Positions 38,161-46,995 of a DNA stretch of 50,463 nt are shown here, in pieces. Below the pieces are notes generated by a model. That model made no database searches and was not told the DNA's origin. It saw only the letters and a list, made by a program, of their open reading frames with translations. Position numbers and translations under genes: made by a program. Every line of letters begins with the position of its first letter. Position 1 is the first letter of the stretch. Location: NCBI GenBank assembly GCA_943330855.2, contig CALQJI020000035.1, positions 1 through 50,463 on the forward strand. The letters are read 5' to 3'. The stretch comes from Klebsiella pneumoniae. Its GTDB lineage: Bacteria; Verrucomicrobiota; Verrucomicrobiia; Limisphaerales; SXTU01.

Positions 38161-39378
38161 GTGTTCCTGCACCTCCTCCTCACCGCGCTCGCGCTCCTGA
38201 GCCTCGCCATCACGCTCTGGCAATGGCTGGCCGCGCGCCGCTTCCCGCTGCACCACCGCGCGGTGGACATCTCCTTCGCCCCCGGCGTCACGCTCCTCAA
38301 GCCGCTCAAGGGCCTCGACCCCGAGACGCGCGGCTGCTTGGAGAGTTGGTTCCAGCAAGACTATCGCGGCCCCGTGCAACTCCTCTTCGGTGTCGCCGCA
38401 GCCGACGACCCGGTCTGCGAACTCGTCCGCCAACTCCTCGCCGAGCACCCGCAGGCCAACGCCCAGCTCGTCCTCTGCCCCGAGCAGCTCGGCCCCAACG
38501 CCAAGGTCTCCACGCTCATCCACCTCGAACGCCTCGCGCAGCACGACCACCTCGTCGTGAGCGACGCCGACACGCGCGTGCCGACGGACTTCCTCGCCCA
38601 AGTCCTCCAGCCCCTCCGCGACCCGCAGGCTGGCCTCGTGAACTGCTTCTACGCCCTCACGAACCCGACCACGCTCGCGATGCAGTGGGAGGCCGTGGCC
38701 GTGAACGCGGACTTCTGGAGCCAGGTGCTCCAGTCCCGCACGCTCAAGCCGCTGGACTTCGCCCTCGGCGCGGTGATGGCGACGCGCCGGCAGCAGCTCA
38801 ATGAGATCGGCGGCTTCCGCGCGCTCGTGGACTACCTCGCCGACGACTACCAGCTCGGCAACCAAATCGCCCAGCGCGGCTACCGCATCGAGCTGTGCCC
38901 CGTGGTCGTCGAGTGCCGCGAGCGGGAGCAAGGCTGGCGCGAAGTCTGGGCGCACCAACTCCGCTGGGCGCGCACCATCCGCGTGTGTCAGCCGGTGCCG
39001 TATTTCTTCAGCATCCTGAGCAATGCGACGGTGTGGGGATTGGCAGCCGAGGCGATGACCTGCTTCAAGCTTGGGGAGTTCATGGATTATCTGCCAAACA
39101 GTAATACCACGCCCCTCGAATCCTTTGTGCTCAGTGCGAGCTTCGTGCTGCTCGTGATGGGGCTATTTGTCCGAATCGGTTCTTCGTATGATTGCCAGCG
39201 ATGGTTAACCCGGTCGTCAGTGCCGCTGCTTCAGGCGCTGAAGAGTCCCCTTAAAGACCTCCTCCAAGTCCCCATCTGGGCACTGGCCTTCCTCGGCAAC
39301 ACCGTCGTCTGGCGCGGCCAGCGCCTCCGCGTCCTCCCCGGCGGCAAGCTCGTGCCCGTCGCCGCCAAACAACCGTAA
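38161..39378 (+). CDS. GT21-like (ceramide glucosyltransferase/HpnI-type) glycosyltransferase
   Basis: A 405-residue membrane-bound family 2/21 glycosyltransferase. An N-terminal helix (LLLTALALLSLAITLW), KPLKG (48-51) and the catalytic aspartates SDADTR (Asp135, Asp137), DDYQLG (228-233) and the processive-type QLRWAR (266-271) match glucosylceramide synthase and the hopanoid enzyme HpnI. C-terminal membrane helices follow. GTG start at 38161, 14 bp after the ATPase stop, so perhaps co-transcribed. From about 39001 to 39240 codon choice becomes clearly less GC-rich. A hopanoid or glycolipid acceptor is inferred only. Confidence 0.82.
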   Translation: MFLHLLLTALALLSLAITLWQWLAARRFPLHHRAVDISFAPGVTLLKPLKGLDPETRGCLESWFQQDYRGPVQLLFGVAAADDPVCELVRQLLAEHPQANAQLVLCPEQLGPNAKVSTLIHLERLAQHDHLVVSDADTRVPTDFLAQVLQPLRDPQAGLVNCFYALTNPTTLAMQWEAVAVNADFWSQVLQSRTLKPLDFALGAVMATRRQQLNEIGGFRALVDYLADDYQLGNQIAQRGYRIELCPVVVECREREQGWREVWAHQLRWARTIRVCQPVPYFFSILSNATVWGLAAEAMTCFKLGEFMDYLPNSNTTPLESFVLSASFVLLVMGLFVRIGSSYDCQRWLTRSSVPLLQALKSPLKDLLQVPIWALAFLGNTVVWRGQRLRVLPGGKLVPVAAKQP

Positions 39379-39436
39379 GCGCAACAAAACGCGAACAGCA
39401 TTGAGCCTGTGGCGCGGGCTGGTAGTTTCCGCGCGC

Positions 39437-40471
39437 ATGAGTTTTTCCCAATGGCAACCGGGACACGTAGCGCGCGCGCTGGCGCTGTGGCTTGGAGTTG
39501 CCCCCGGGTGGCTGGCGGCAGCCCTGCCGGCGGGTGTGGGCCAAGGTGAGTTCCTCGGCTGGACCAATTCCTTGAGCCTGCGCGATGACTACGCCAAGAC
39601 GATGGCCGTCGTGGTGCCGGCTGTCGGCGGGCGCGTCGTCCAATACAGCCGCAGCGGCCTGAACGCGCTGCTGGAGAACCCCGACAGCAACGGCAAGACG
39701 CTCACGCAATTCCCCGGCGGCTTCTGGGTGGGCGGCTATCAATGCGACTTCGGCCCCGGCTTGCTCGGTTCCTCGGAGAGGTTGGCAGTCTGGCTCGGGC
39801 CGCACGCCTCCACCGCGCCGCGCGACCAGACAGCCGAAACGGCCAGCCCGCAAGACGTCGTGACCGGCCTGCGCCTGCTCAAGAGCTTCACGCTCGCTCC
39901 GGACACCGGCTCGCTCGGCGTGGTGCAGCGCATGGTGAACACGTCGCCCAACACGTCACGCCACAGCCTGCACGACCGCACGCTTTGCCCGGCGGGCGGC
40001 TTCTTCTTATTCCGGTTGCCGAAGCAGAGCGTCCATCGTGCGGGTTGGTCGCTGCTGCGCGCGACGGAGAGCGGCTCGATCTTCGACGGAGAGCAACCCG
40101 CTGCGCCGAACGTGCGAGTCGGCGGCGATTTACTCGTGGTCCACGCGGCGGGCACGCCCGGCAAAATCGGCTCGGACACGGACAGGGGCTGGGTGGCTTA
40201 CGTGCGCGGACGGCTGCTCTTTGTGAAGCATTTCCAAACCTGGCGCGGCGCGGCGTATGCCGGCGCGGGGCACACGCTGGAGTTTTCTTGGAACGACCAG
40301 ATGGCCGCGCTGGAGCTGTTCAGCCCGGTGACAGCGTTGCAACCGGGGCAGGCGTTCGACTTCCCGGAGCTGTGGCAACTCATCGAGTTGAAGGAGCCGG
40401 TGGAGAGTTTCGAGGACGCGCTCGCGGCGGCAAAAAAGGTTCCGGCCTCTCCCTTCGCGCCGAGGCCGTAG
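39437..40471 (+). CDS. Secreted aldose-epimerase-like (DUF4380-type) protein
   Basis: 344 residues. Start ATG at 39437, chosen over an upstream in-frame TTG because it yields a plausible export signal (HVARALALWLGVAPGWLAAALPAG). The body has the beta-sandwich pattern of galactose-mutarotase-like domains: MAVVVPAVGGRVVQYSRSG at the start and later GHTLEFSWNDQMAALELFSP. Assigned to a DUF4380-like group by appearance only; sugar binding is likely, catalysis unproven. Confidence 0.6.
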   Translation: MSFSQWQPGHVARALALWLGVAPGWLAAALPAGVGQGEFLGWTNSLSLRDDYAKTMAVVVPAVGGRVVQYSRSGLNALLENPDSNGKTLTQFPGGFWVGGYQCDFGPGLLGSSERLAVWLGPHASTAPRDQTAETASPQDVVTGLRLLKSFTLAPDTGSLGVVQRMVNTSPNTSRHSLHDRTLCPAGGFFLFRLPKQSVHRAGWSLLRATESGSIFDGEQPAAPNVRVGGDLLVVHAAGTPGKIGSDTDRGWVAYVRGRLLFVKHFQTWRGAAYAGAGHTLEFSWNDQMAALELFSPVTALQPGQAFDFPELWQLIELKEPVESFEDALAAAKKVPASPFAPRP

Positions 40472-40526
40472 CCAAGCGACGCTCTTCCACACGCGACAAA
40501 TCCACCGCAGCTCCTACACTCCGCCC

Positions 40527-41759
40527 GTGCCATCGCAGCGCCAGACCCTCCCGTGGGTCGAATACACCGAACTGACCGCGCTGTTCTTCATCCAAGGCGC
40601 GGCGATGGCGATGTGGTTCGTGCCGCTCACCAACGTGCTGGATGCTCACGGGCTGCACGCGATCAAACCCTTCGCCTTCGCGAGCACTGCGATAGCCGCG
40701 TTCGTCTCTCCGCTCTTCTTCGGGGCGATGGCGGACCGCCACGCCGCGCCGGTCAAGGTGTTGCGCGGCCTGTCCCTCGCCACCGCCGCCGCGATGGCGC
40801 TGGCATCCCTCGCGATTCAACAGGGCTGGAGCCCGTGGCTCGTCCTGGCGCTCATCCAACTGCACGCGCTCTGCTCCTCGCCCACGTGGAGCATCGGCTC
40901 CACCATCGTCTTCGCGCGGCTGCGCAACGCGAAGCACGAGTTCGGCCCCATTCGCGCGGTGGCCACGGTGGGCTGGATGAGCGGCTGCTGGCTCGTCAGC
41001 GCGCTCAACGCCGACGCCTCGTCGCTGGCCGGCTACAGTGGCGCGCTCACCTGGCTGGTCGTGGCCGCGTTTACCTTCCTACTGCCCAGCGTGCCGCCAC
41101 CCAACCCCACCGGGACCATCACCCTCGGCCAGCGCCTCGGCCTCGACGCACTCACGCTGCTCAAGAACCGCGACCACCGCGTCGTCTTCATCACCGCCGC
41201 GCTCTTCAACATCCCGCTCGCGGCGTTCTATCCCTACACCCCGCCGCACCTGAAGGATCTCGGACTCACGCACACGACCGCGTGGATGACGCTCGGCCAG
41301 GTCACGGAAGTCCTGGCCATGCTCTGCCTCGCGCGGCTGCTGACGGCTTGGCGGATTAAATGGATTATCACCGTCGGGCTCGTGTTCGGCGTCCTGCGCT
41401 ACGCCCTCTGCGCGCTGGATGGACGGGCGTGGATTCTATTGGGCGTCACGTTGCACGGCTGTTCCTTCACCCTGGTTTTCATCACCGCGCAAATCTACCT
41501 CGATGAGCGGATAGCCCCCGAGTGGCGCGCGCGGGCGCAGGCGCTCATGTCGGTGATGACCGGCGGGGTGGGCAACCTCCTCGGTTACCTCGGCACCGGT
41601 TGGTGGTTCGCTGCCAACGCGCGGCCCGGCGGAGAGAACTGGCCGGTCTTCTGGAGCGGCCTCGCCGTGGCCGTGGCGGCGGTGCTGGCTTACTTCCTCG
41701 TCGCCTACCACGGGCGAAGCGCTGCTCCAGTGCCAACGGACAAGCCCCCGGCTAACTGA
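40527..41759 (+). CDS. MFS transporter, nucleoside:H+ symporter-like
   Basis: A 410-residue permease with about 12 membrane helices, of the NupG/XapB-like nucleoside:H+ symporter type. Family traits: FFIQGAAMAMWFVPLTNVL in the first helix, FVSPLFFGAMADRHA at loop 2-3, CSSPTWSIGSTIVFARLRN in helix 4 and GVLRYALCALDG with LHGCSFTLVFITAQIYLDER in the second half. GTG start at 40527. Downstream is the amino-sugar kinase fusion, so sugar rather than nucleoside transport is conceivable. Confidence 0.8.
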   Translation: MPSQRQTLPWVEYTELTALFFIQGAAMAMWFVPLTNVLDAHGLHAIKPFAFASTAIAAFVSPLFFGAMADRHAAPVKVLRGLSLATAAAMALASLAIQQGWSPWLVLALIQLHALCSSPTWSIGSTIVFARLRNAKHEFGPIRAVATVGWMSGCWLVSALNADASSLAGYSGALTWLVVAAFTFLLPSVPPPNPTGTITLGQRLGLDALTLLKNRDHRVVFITAALFNIPLAAFYPYTPPHLKDLGLTHTTAWMTLGQVTEVLAMLCLARLLTAWRIKWIITVGLVFGVLRYALCALDGRAWILLGVTLHGCSFTLVFITAQIYLDERIAPEWRARAQALMSVMTGGVGNLLGYLGTGWWFAANARPGGENWPVFWSGLAVAVAAVLAYFLVAYHGRSAAPVPTDKPPAN

Positions 41760-42199
41760 CGCCCCCGTTGCGAACGGATTGAAGCGCGGCATTCGAAGCC
41801 GCAACGGCGTGAATGCATCAAGCTGTGATACCAATTCCAAAAGAGAATCGGTGCCTTGCCGTCCTTTGAGCCCTTCCCCTCACCCCAACCCTCTCCCCCG
41901 AGGAGAGGGAGAAAGCCTGCCAGCGCTCGAAGTCACCACCGCGTTGGGCAGCTCGCACGCGGACCACGTCGATCCTTCTCCGCTGGGGAGATGACCGGGG
42001 GGAGGGGGAAAGCGTGCGGACTCCCACCGAACGCTTCTTACCGAGACTCGTTGGGACTTGGTATGAGCTGCCACAACCTCGCGCCAATCACCCGCTGCGG
42101 CCTAGAATTCCGCGCGCCGAGACGGCATCAAGGTGCGCCTCCCCTCCATCTCACCGACTACGCCTTGGAAACTGCCGACCACTCCTTCATGCTGCACCC
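41760..42199. repeat. Intergenic region with a 237-bp palindromic element
   Basis: The gap holds an element bounded by ATACCAATTCC (41828-41838) and GGACTTGGTAT (42054-42064), imperfect inverted ends, with the CCCTCACCCCAACCCTCTCCC core at 41879-41899 and a purine-rich complement (GGGGGGAGGGGGAAAGC) near 41997-42013. A separate short IR (CCGTTGCGAACGG with GCCGCAACGG) is at 41764-41804. No gene is visible; the kinase-MurQ ORF extends upstream into it only by chance. Confidence 0.6.
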
Positions 42200-44104
42200 A
42201 TGCGACAGGACAAGAATAGTTCCCCGGTCTTTCTCGGCATCGAGGGCGGCGGCACGCGCACGGTAGCCCTGCTGGCGGATGCGCAAGGCCACTTGCTAAA
42301 ACGATTCGAAGCCGGTCCGGCGAATTTCCGACTGCTGACCGAGGCTCAACTGCTTCGTCGGCTGCGCGAGGTGCAGGCCAGCTTTGCGGATTTCCCCAAA
42401 CCAACCACTGTCGCCATCGGCCTCGCCGGCGCGCGGGGCGAACCAGAGTGGCAACGCATCCGCGCAGTCGCAGCCAAGGTCTGGCCCAGCGTGCCCTGCC
42501 ACGCGACGCATGACCTGGAAACCGCACTCGCCGCTGGCGCGACAAGGCAAAAGACAAAAGGCAAAAGGCAAAACGGGACGGCCGAATGCGCCACTTCACC
42601 CGTCCGCCTGCCCGCTGCACGGCTCACTCAGATTTTGCTCCTCAGCGGCACCGGTTCCTGCTTTTTCGCGCGCACGGCGGACGGGCGGACGGCGCGGTTC
42701 GGCGGCTGGGGACACCTTCTCGGTGACAAGGGCAGCGGCTACGAAATCGGGCTGCGTGCGTTGAAGGCGTGCGTGTTTTACCTCGACCGCGATGGCGAGT
42801 GGTCGCGGCTCGGGCAACGGATTTTGCGCGCTCTGCAACTCAACGAGCCGAACCAGTTAATCGCTTGGGCGCAGGCGGCCAGCAAAGCGGACATCGCGGC
42901 GCTGGCGGAAGAAGTCTTCGCGGCAGCGGCGGAGCGCGACGCGATTGCGAAGGACATTCTCACCGGCGCGGCAGCGAGTCTGGCGAAGGACGGCGTGGCC
43001 TGCGCCCGCAAGCTGGCGAAGGCGAGTGAGCCGGTGCAGTTCGTCTTGGCCGGGAGCGTCCTACTCCAACAGCCGAAGTTCGCGCGCGCGGTGGGGCGGC
43101 ATCTGGCCAAGCACTGGCCGGACTGCGTAGTCACGCCGCTCGCACGGGAGAGCGCGTGGGGCGCAGTCGAGCTGGCGCGGGAATTTAACTCCGTAGTCGC
43201 AGGCTTCAGCCGGCGCGTCGAGACGGGCGCCCAGCGCAACCTAAAGGTTGCGACTACGAACGCGGCGCCCGCGCTTTCGCCGACCGAGCAGCGGCACCCG
43301 CGCTCAATGAAATTGGACAAGCTCTCCATCGCAGAAGGCATCGAGTTGATGCTCTCCGAGGACGCAAATCTTCCCGCCGCCATCCGGCGCGAGGCTCCGA
43401 AGATTGAGCGCGTCATCGGGAAAATTGCCGCCGCGTTCAAACTGGGCGGGCGGCTCTTCTACGTCGGCGCAGGCACCAGCGGGCGGCTGGGCATCCTCGA
43501 TGCAAGCGAGTGTCCCCCGACGTTTCGCGTCTCGCCGGAGCTGGTGCAAGGCATCATCGCCGGCGGGCAGACGGCGGTGTTCCGCGCAGTGGAAGGCGCG
43601 GAGGACGACCGCGCGGCGGGCGAGCGGGCGGTTCATTTTCGAGGCGTGGGCAAACCGGATGTGGTGGTGGGGATCGCCGCCAGCGGTCGGACACCCTTCG
43701 TTCACGGCGCGCTAGCGGCGGCACGGAAGCGCGGCGCGTTCACGGTCCTGCTGTGCTTCAACTCGGCGATGACGCAAGAGCGCGGCGTGGCGCACATGGT
43801 CATCGCGCCAGAGATTGGCCCAGAGATTCTCACCGGCTCCACGCGCCTGAAGTCTGGCACGGCAACGAAGCTCATCCTGAATCTGTTCACCACGCTGGCG
43901 ATGGTGCGCACCGGCAAGGTTATCAGCAACTTGATGGTGGATTTGAACCCGTCGAACGTGAAGCTGCGCGATCGTGCGGTGCGCATCGTGCGCGAACTGA
44001 CGGGCGTGGACTACGCGACGGCGAGAGCGGTGCTGGAGAAGTCCGACTGGGTGGTGAAGGCGGCGTGGAAGCGGCTTGGTGCCCCCCGAGGAGGCCAAAG
44101 TTAG
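42200..44104 (+). CDS. Fused BadF-type amino-sugar kinase / MurNAc-6-phosphate etherase (MurQ)
   Basis: 634 residues in two enzymes. Residues about 8-330 form an ASKHA kinase of the BadF/N-acetylglucosamine-kinase type: GIEGGGTRTVALL (13-25), LLSGTGS (147-153) and WGHLLGDKGSG (170-180). Residues 362-634 are a SIS-domain MurQ: TEQRHPRSMKLDKLS, GAGTSGRLGILDASECPP (423-440) and GIAASGRTPF. MurQ cleaves the lactyl ether of MurNAc-6-phosphate to GlcNAc-6-phosphate; a kinase making MurNAc-6-phosphate would supply it. The linker (331-360) is encoded by a palindromic repeat and a loop (115-142) by another. ATG at 42200 begins the family-like sequence. Confidence 0.88.
   Translation: MRQDKNSSPVFLGIEGGGTRTVALLADAQGHLLKRFEAGPANFRLLTEAQLLRRLREVQASFADFPKPTTVAIGLAGARGEPEWQRIRAVAAKVWPSVPCHATHDLETALAAGATRQKTKGKRQNGTAECATSPVRLPAARLTQILLLSGTGSCFFARTADGRTARFGGWGHLLGDKGSGYEIGLRALKACVFYLDRDGEWSRLGQRILRALQLNEPNQLIAWAQAASKADIAALAEEVFAAAAERDAIAKDILTGAAASLAKDGVACARKLAKASEPVQFVLAGSVLLQQPKFARAVGRHLAKHWPDCVVTPLARESAWGAVELAREFNSVVAGFSRRVETGAQRNLKVATTNAAPALSPTEQRHPRSMKLDKLSIAEGIELMLSEDANLPAAIRREAPKIERVIGKIAAAFKLGGRLFYVGAGTSGRLGILDASECPPTFRVSPELVQGIIAGGQTAVFRAVEGAEDDRAAGERAVHFRGVGKPDVVVGIAASGRTPFVHGALAAARKRGAFTVLLCFNSAMTQERGVAHMVIAPEIGPEILTGSTRLKSGTATKLILNLFTTLAMVRTGKVISNLMVDLNPSNVKLRDRAVRIVRELTGVDYATARAVLEKSDWVVKAAWKRLGAPRGGQS
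43192..43258. repeat. Palindromic repeat inside the kinase-MurQ linker
   Basis: CGTAGTCGCAGGCT (43192-43205) and AGGTTGCGACTACG (43245-43258) pair over ten perfect bases and partly beyond. The sequence is in frame with the gene and encodes SVVAGF...NLKVATTN, exactly the linker between the two enzyme domains. Confidence 0.75.
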
Positions 44105-44126
44105 TCTTCACATGCCCATTTTGAAT

Positions 44127-44669
44127 TCAGGCCGCCGGTTTCAGCCGCTTGGTCCACTCCAACGCCTCCTTTACCAGTGGACGTTCTGCCTGCACCTCAG
44201 CGCAGATGCGGGCGTGCAGCTTGATGTATTCTTCGAGAACCCTCAGCGCATCCTCGCCCATTTCGCGGCCACCAAACAGCTCCGAAACACCCACTGTGAA
44301 GTTCAACCCGGGCTGCAGCATGCGCGTGTGGATTTCAACCCCAAGATCGTGGTTGGTTAGTAACAATCGCCGCTTCATCTGGGTGGTCTGCCCGCACGAG
44401 TCCAGAAACCAGGTGGGCGAACCGGTGGAATCCACATGCAGCAGTTGCAGGAGCTTCTTCTCCAAGTGCCAGAGGTCGCGCAAGGTCTCCTCCGCCACGT
44501 CGAAAGTGCGCAGCGCAGTTAGCCCACGCAGGAACGCCACGTAGGCAGGGGGGTAAGCCGCACCACTGCACACCGGCAGTTCAAAGCGCTTTTGCAGGCC
44601 AGCTAGGTAAACCGTTGAGCGGTGCAGGCTCGCCGCCATATCCTTCAGGGTTTGCGCGTTGGTTTCCAT
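44127..44669 (-). CDS. Small HTH-like hypothetical protein
   Basis: 180 residues. The N-terminal 50 (TLKDMAASLHRSTVYLAGLQKRFELP, then YPPAYVAFLRGLTALRTFDV) look like a MerR/phage-type winged helix; the rest is helical with repeated Leu heptads (LRDLWHLEKKLLQLLHVD) and a WFLDSCG segment. Starts two bases after the DUF2779 stop, so it is the last gene of a three-gene operon. A DNA-binding or adaptor role is inference. Confidence 0.6.
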   Translation of the reverse strand: METNAQTLKDMAASLHRSTVYLAGLQKRFELPVCSGAAYPPAYVAFLRGLTALRTFDVAEETLRDLWHLEKKLLQLLHVDSTGSPTWFLDSCGQTTQMKRRLLLTNHDLGVEIHTRMLQPGLNFTVGVSELFGGREMGEDALRVLEEYIKLHARICAEVQAERPLVKEALEWTKRLKPAA

Positions 44670-44671
44670 CG

Positions 44672-46144
44672 TCAGCCAGCGAGTTCGTGCAGCTTATCCG
44701 CCAGCCACACCATCGCCAGCGTATCGAGCTGGCAGTATTCCTCCAGATGCCGGCGCACCTTGGCCCGCTCCTCGGCGCTGACGTCTGTGAACGTCACCCG
44801 GACAAACTCCAAACTGGCCGTGCCGCCTTCACCGATGGCCAGGTGGCTGTAATCCTTGCCGGTGAACGCTGGCAACACCGCCTTGATGGAGGCCGAGCCA
44901 TGCTGCGCCGGGTGGTAGCAGTGAAACTTCCGGAAAGGTTCCAACAGGTCGATGATCCGTGGTTGCAGCGACTGCACCCAAGCGGCGTGCTGGGGCAATA
45001 CGTTCGCGCAACCCGCCAACACCCCGCGCTCGAAAGGCGCGTTGTAGGCGATGATGCTGCCCGCTGGCCCGATGCTCTCCGTCAGGGCAGCCATAAAACG
45101 CGGGCGCGGATCGTCACGGCCTTCAGCGAGGAACGAGTGGTGCAACGGCTCTGCTCCCAGGTAGCGCACGATGTGCAGCGAGAACTGAAACGGGATCTGC
45201 TCGAACGGCCGGGCGCCATCGAACAGCGGCACGGCTGAACCCATGGTCTCGAAGTCGAGGTAGTGCAGCGGGTATTGCAGCCGAGCGAGGAACGCATTGA
45301 TCTGCGCTGGGTCAATTTGAGGGGCGTTGGCGGCGATGGCTCGCTGTTGGATGCCCTGCGCCTTGCTGAGACGCGCGGTGTCGGCGGGAATGTCGGTGAT
45401 GGCAGTGATGCCTTGGGCGAGTAGCTGAAAGCCTCGCTTGGTGCCGCGCGTTAGCGTCATGACGTTATGCTCGGGGAGGAACGCCCAACACCGATGGGTG
45501 AGCGGACACGCGTAGGGGCTGTTGCAATGCGGTCCAATGTTCACCACGGGATGCACAGCAGCTCCGATAACACGGGCGAACTCGGTGACGCGCTCCTCGA
45601 TCTTTGCACTCAACGTGGAGATCTGGCGCGTCACGTCCACTTGGGTGAAAAGCTGCTGCGGCTCCACGTCACCCTGCCGCTCGTAGTTGGAGTTGATGTG
45701 GAGCACATGGCAGCGGCGGATGTTCAGGCCTGCGGCGGTGCAGACGTGGGCTTGAAACGCCACGTCTTCCAGATACACGCCCTTCACGCTGGTAGAACTC
45801 TTCACCTCAATAATGTCCCAGGCGTCGCCATCAACCGGGTTCAGGATGTCGATGCGGGCGTAACCACCTGCTGCCCGGAAGGCGGGTTCGAACAGCGGTT
45901 GGCGTAAGGTGAGGTGCTGTTGACTCTCCGCGCAAACGACATCGAAATCGGCGGTTCCACGTCCGATCTCGATTCCAGAGGGATACAACCGCTTCGCCCA
46001 AGCCCCTACCTCATGCCCTTGGTCGAAGATGGCCTGTGCCAGCGTGCCGGGTTGCTGGAGTTGCTCTTTTGCGTTGTAGCGGTGCCAGAGAAGCTTCGGG
46101 CACTGCAACCCCATCAGGTAGGTGGATTTGGAGAGCGAGGCCAT
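44672..46144 (-). CDS. DUF2779 protein: PD-(D/E)XK nuclease plus RNase H-like exonuclease
   Basis: 490 residues. The N-terminal half is Cas4-like: nuclease core Asp99 (ARIDIL) and Glu113-Val-Lys115 (IIEVKSST), and four cysteines placed as a Fe-S set (Cys15, Cys207, Cys213, Cys219: GLQCPKLL, then HCNSPYACPLTHRCW). The C-terminal half, about 285-490, is a DEDD-type exonuclease fold with YLDFET (Asp297, Glu299), AYNAPFERGVL and a final Asp in YCQLDTLAMVWL. Predicted to cut or trim nucleic acid. Between a Nudix gene and an HTH gene, both with almost no gap. Confidence 0.82.
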   Translation of the reverse strand: MASLSKSTYLMGLQCPKLLWHRYNAKEQLQQPGTLAQAIFDQGHEVGAWAKRLYPSGIEIGRGTADFDVVCAESQQHLTLRQPLFEPAFRAAGGYARIDILNPVDGDAWDIIEVKSSTSVKGVYLEDVAFQAHVCTAAGLNIRRCHVLHINSNYERQGDVEPQQLFTQVDVTRQISTLSAKIEERVTEFARVIGAAVHPVVNIGPHCNSPYACPLTHRCWAFLPEHNVMTLTRGTKRGFQLLAQGITAITDIPADTARLSKAQGIQQRAIAANAPQIDPAQINAFLARLQYPLHYLDFETMGSAVPLFDGARPFEQIPFQFSLHIVRYLGAEPLHHSFLAEGRDDPRPRFMAALTESIGPAGSIIAYNAPFERGVLAGCANVLPQHAAWVQSLQPRIIDLLEPFRKFHCYHPAQHGSASIKAVLPAFTGKDYSHLAIGEGGTASLEFVRVTFTDVSAEERAKVRRHLEEYCQLDTLAMVWLADKLHELAG

Positions 46145-46147
46145 CGG

Positions 46148-46912
46148 TTAGCCCATCAACTCCACGGCCGCCTTCAACACCGCCAAGTCCCGCTTACGGC
46201 CAATCTGGTTGGGCGTTTGCTGGATCAGTTTCGCCGCCTCGTCCGCAGTCACCCACGCAACGCTCTCTGTTTCGTCATCCAACTCTCCAGTTTCGCGTTC
46301 CACCGTCATCAGGAAGTAGATCGTCTTGCTGGTGCCGCCCTGGAATTCGCCGGGGATCCGCTTCGCGATGTTGCCCACCACGCCGGTCTCCTCCCAAACC
46401 TCGCGAAGGGCAGTTTCCTCTTCGGTCTCGCTCGGCTCCGGCTTGCCCTTGGGAAAGGTCCACACGTAACCGTCGAAGTGGCCCTTTGGCTCCCGCAATA
46501 GCAATCGACCAGCAGCGTTGAGCACCACCCCGCCGTAAGTCATCCCTTTGACCGCCGGTTTGCTCAGGGGGGTGTGCTGGACGGGTTCATTCTCGATGCG
46601 TTTCAGCGCCGACCAGACGTGGTGATAAGTGTGCGCCCGCTCTGCCCCCATCGTCTCCGCCACCTCATCTTTGAAGTTGTGATAGTCGATGGACTCGCCA
46701 ATCAACGCCATGCCCTTCGCGAACGCCTGCTGGCTGATCGTGGCGCGGAAAGGGTAGTCGGTCCCTGCCTTTGAAATCGTGGCCGACAACTCGGGCATGA
46801 AGTTGGTGCGTAGCCGGTCGAGATCAGCGGAGGAACGGGCACGAACGGTCAGGTTTGGCTCGCCGTCCTTCCTGACGACGCTGAAGAAGCCGATGGTTGT
46901 GAAGAGCCACAT
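46148..46912 (-). CDS. Nudix hydrolase with N-terminal conserved domain
   Basis: 254 residues. The start at 46912 (MWLFTTIGFFSVV) is used because the N-terminal ~105 residues form a known stand-alone family (GFFSVVRKDG, LTVRARSSADLDRLR, TDYPFRATISQQAFAKGM, DYHNFKDEV). Residues 125-254 are a Nudix domain with a perfect box: Gly156, Glu162, Arg170, Glu171, Glu174, Glu175, Gly177. Nudix enzymes hydrolyse nucleoside diphosphates linked to another group; the substrate is unclear. First gene of the three-gene operon, ending four bases before DUF2779. Confidence 0.82.
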   Translation of the reverse strand: MWLFTTIGFFSVVRKDGEPNLTVRARSSADLDRLRTNFMPELSATISKAGTDYPFRATISQQAFAKGMALIGESIDYHNFKDEVAETMGAERAHTYHHVWSALKRIENEPVQHTPLSKPAVKGMTYGGVVLNAAGRLLLREPKGHFDGYVWTFPKGKPEPSETEEETALREVWEETGVVGNIAKRIPGEFQGGTSKTIYFLMTVERETGELDDETESVAWVTADEAAKLIQQTPNQIGRKRDLAVLKAAVELMG

Positions 46913-46995
46913 TGGGTGCTGAGGTGAGGTTAGCTGTTGCAACGAGGCGGGATCAATGCTGGTCCAGTCTGCGGAAGAAATACGGCTGAAGCAAT

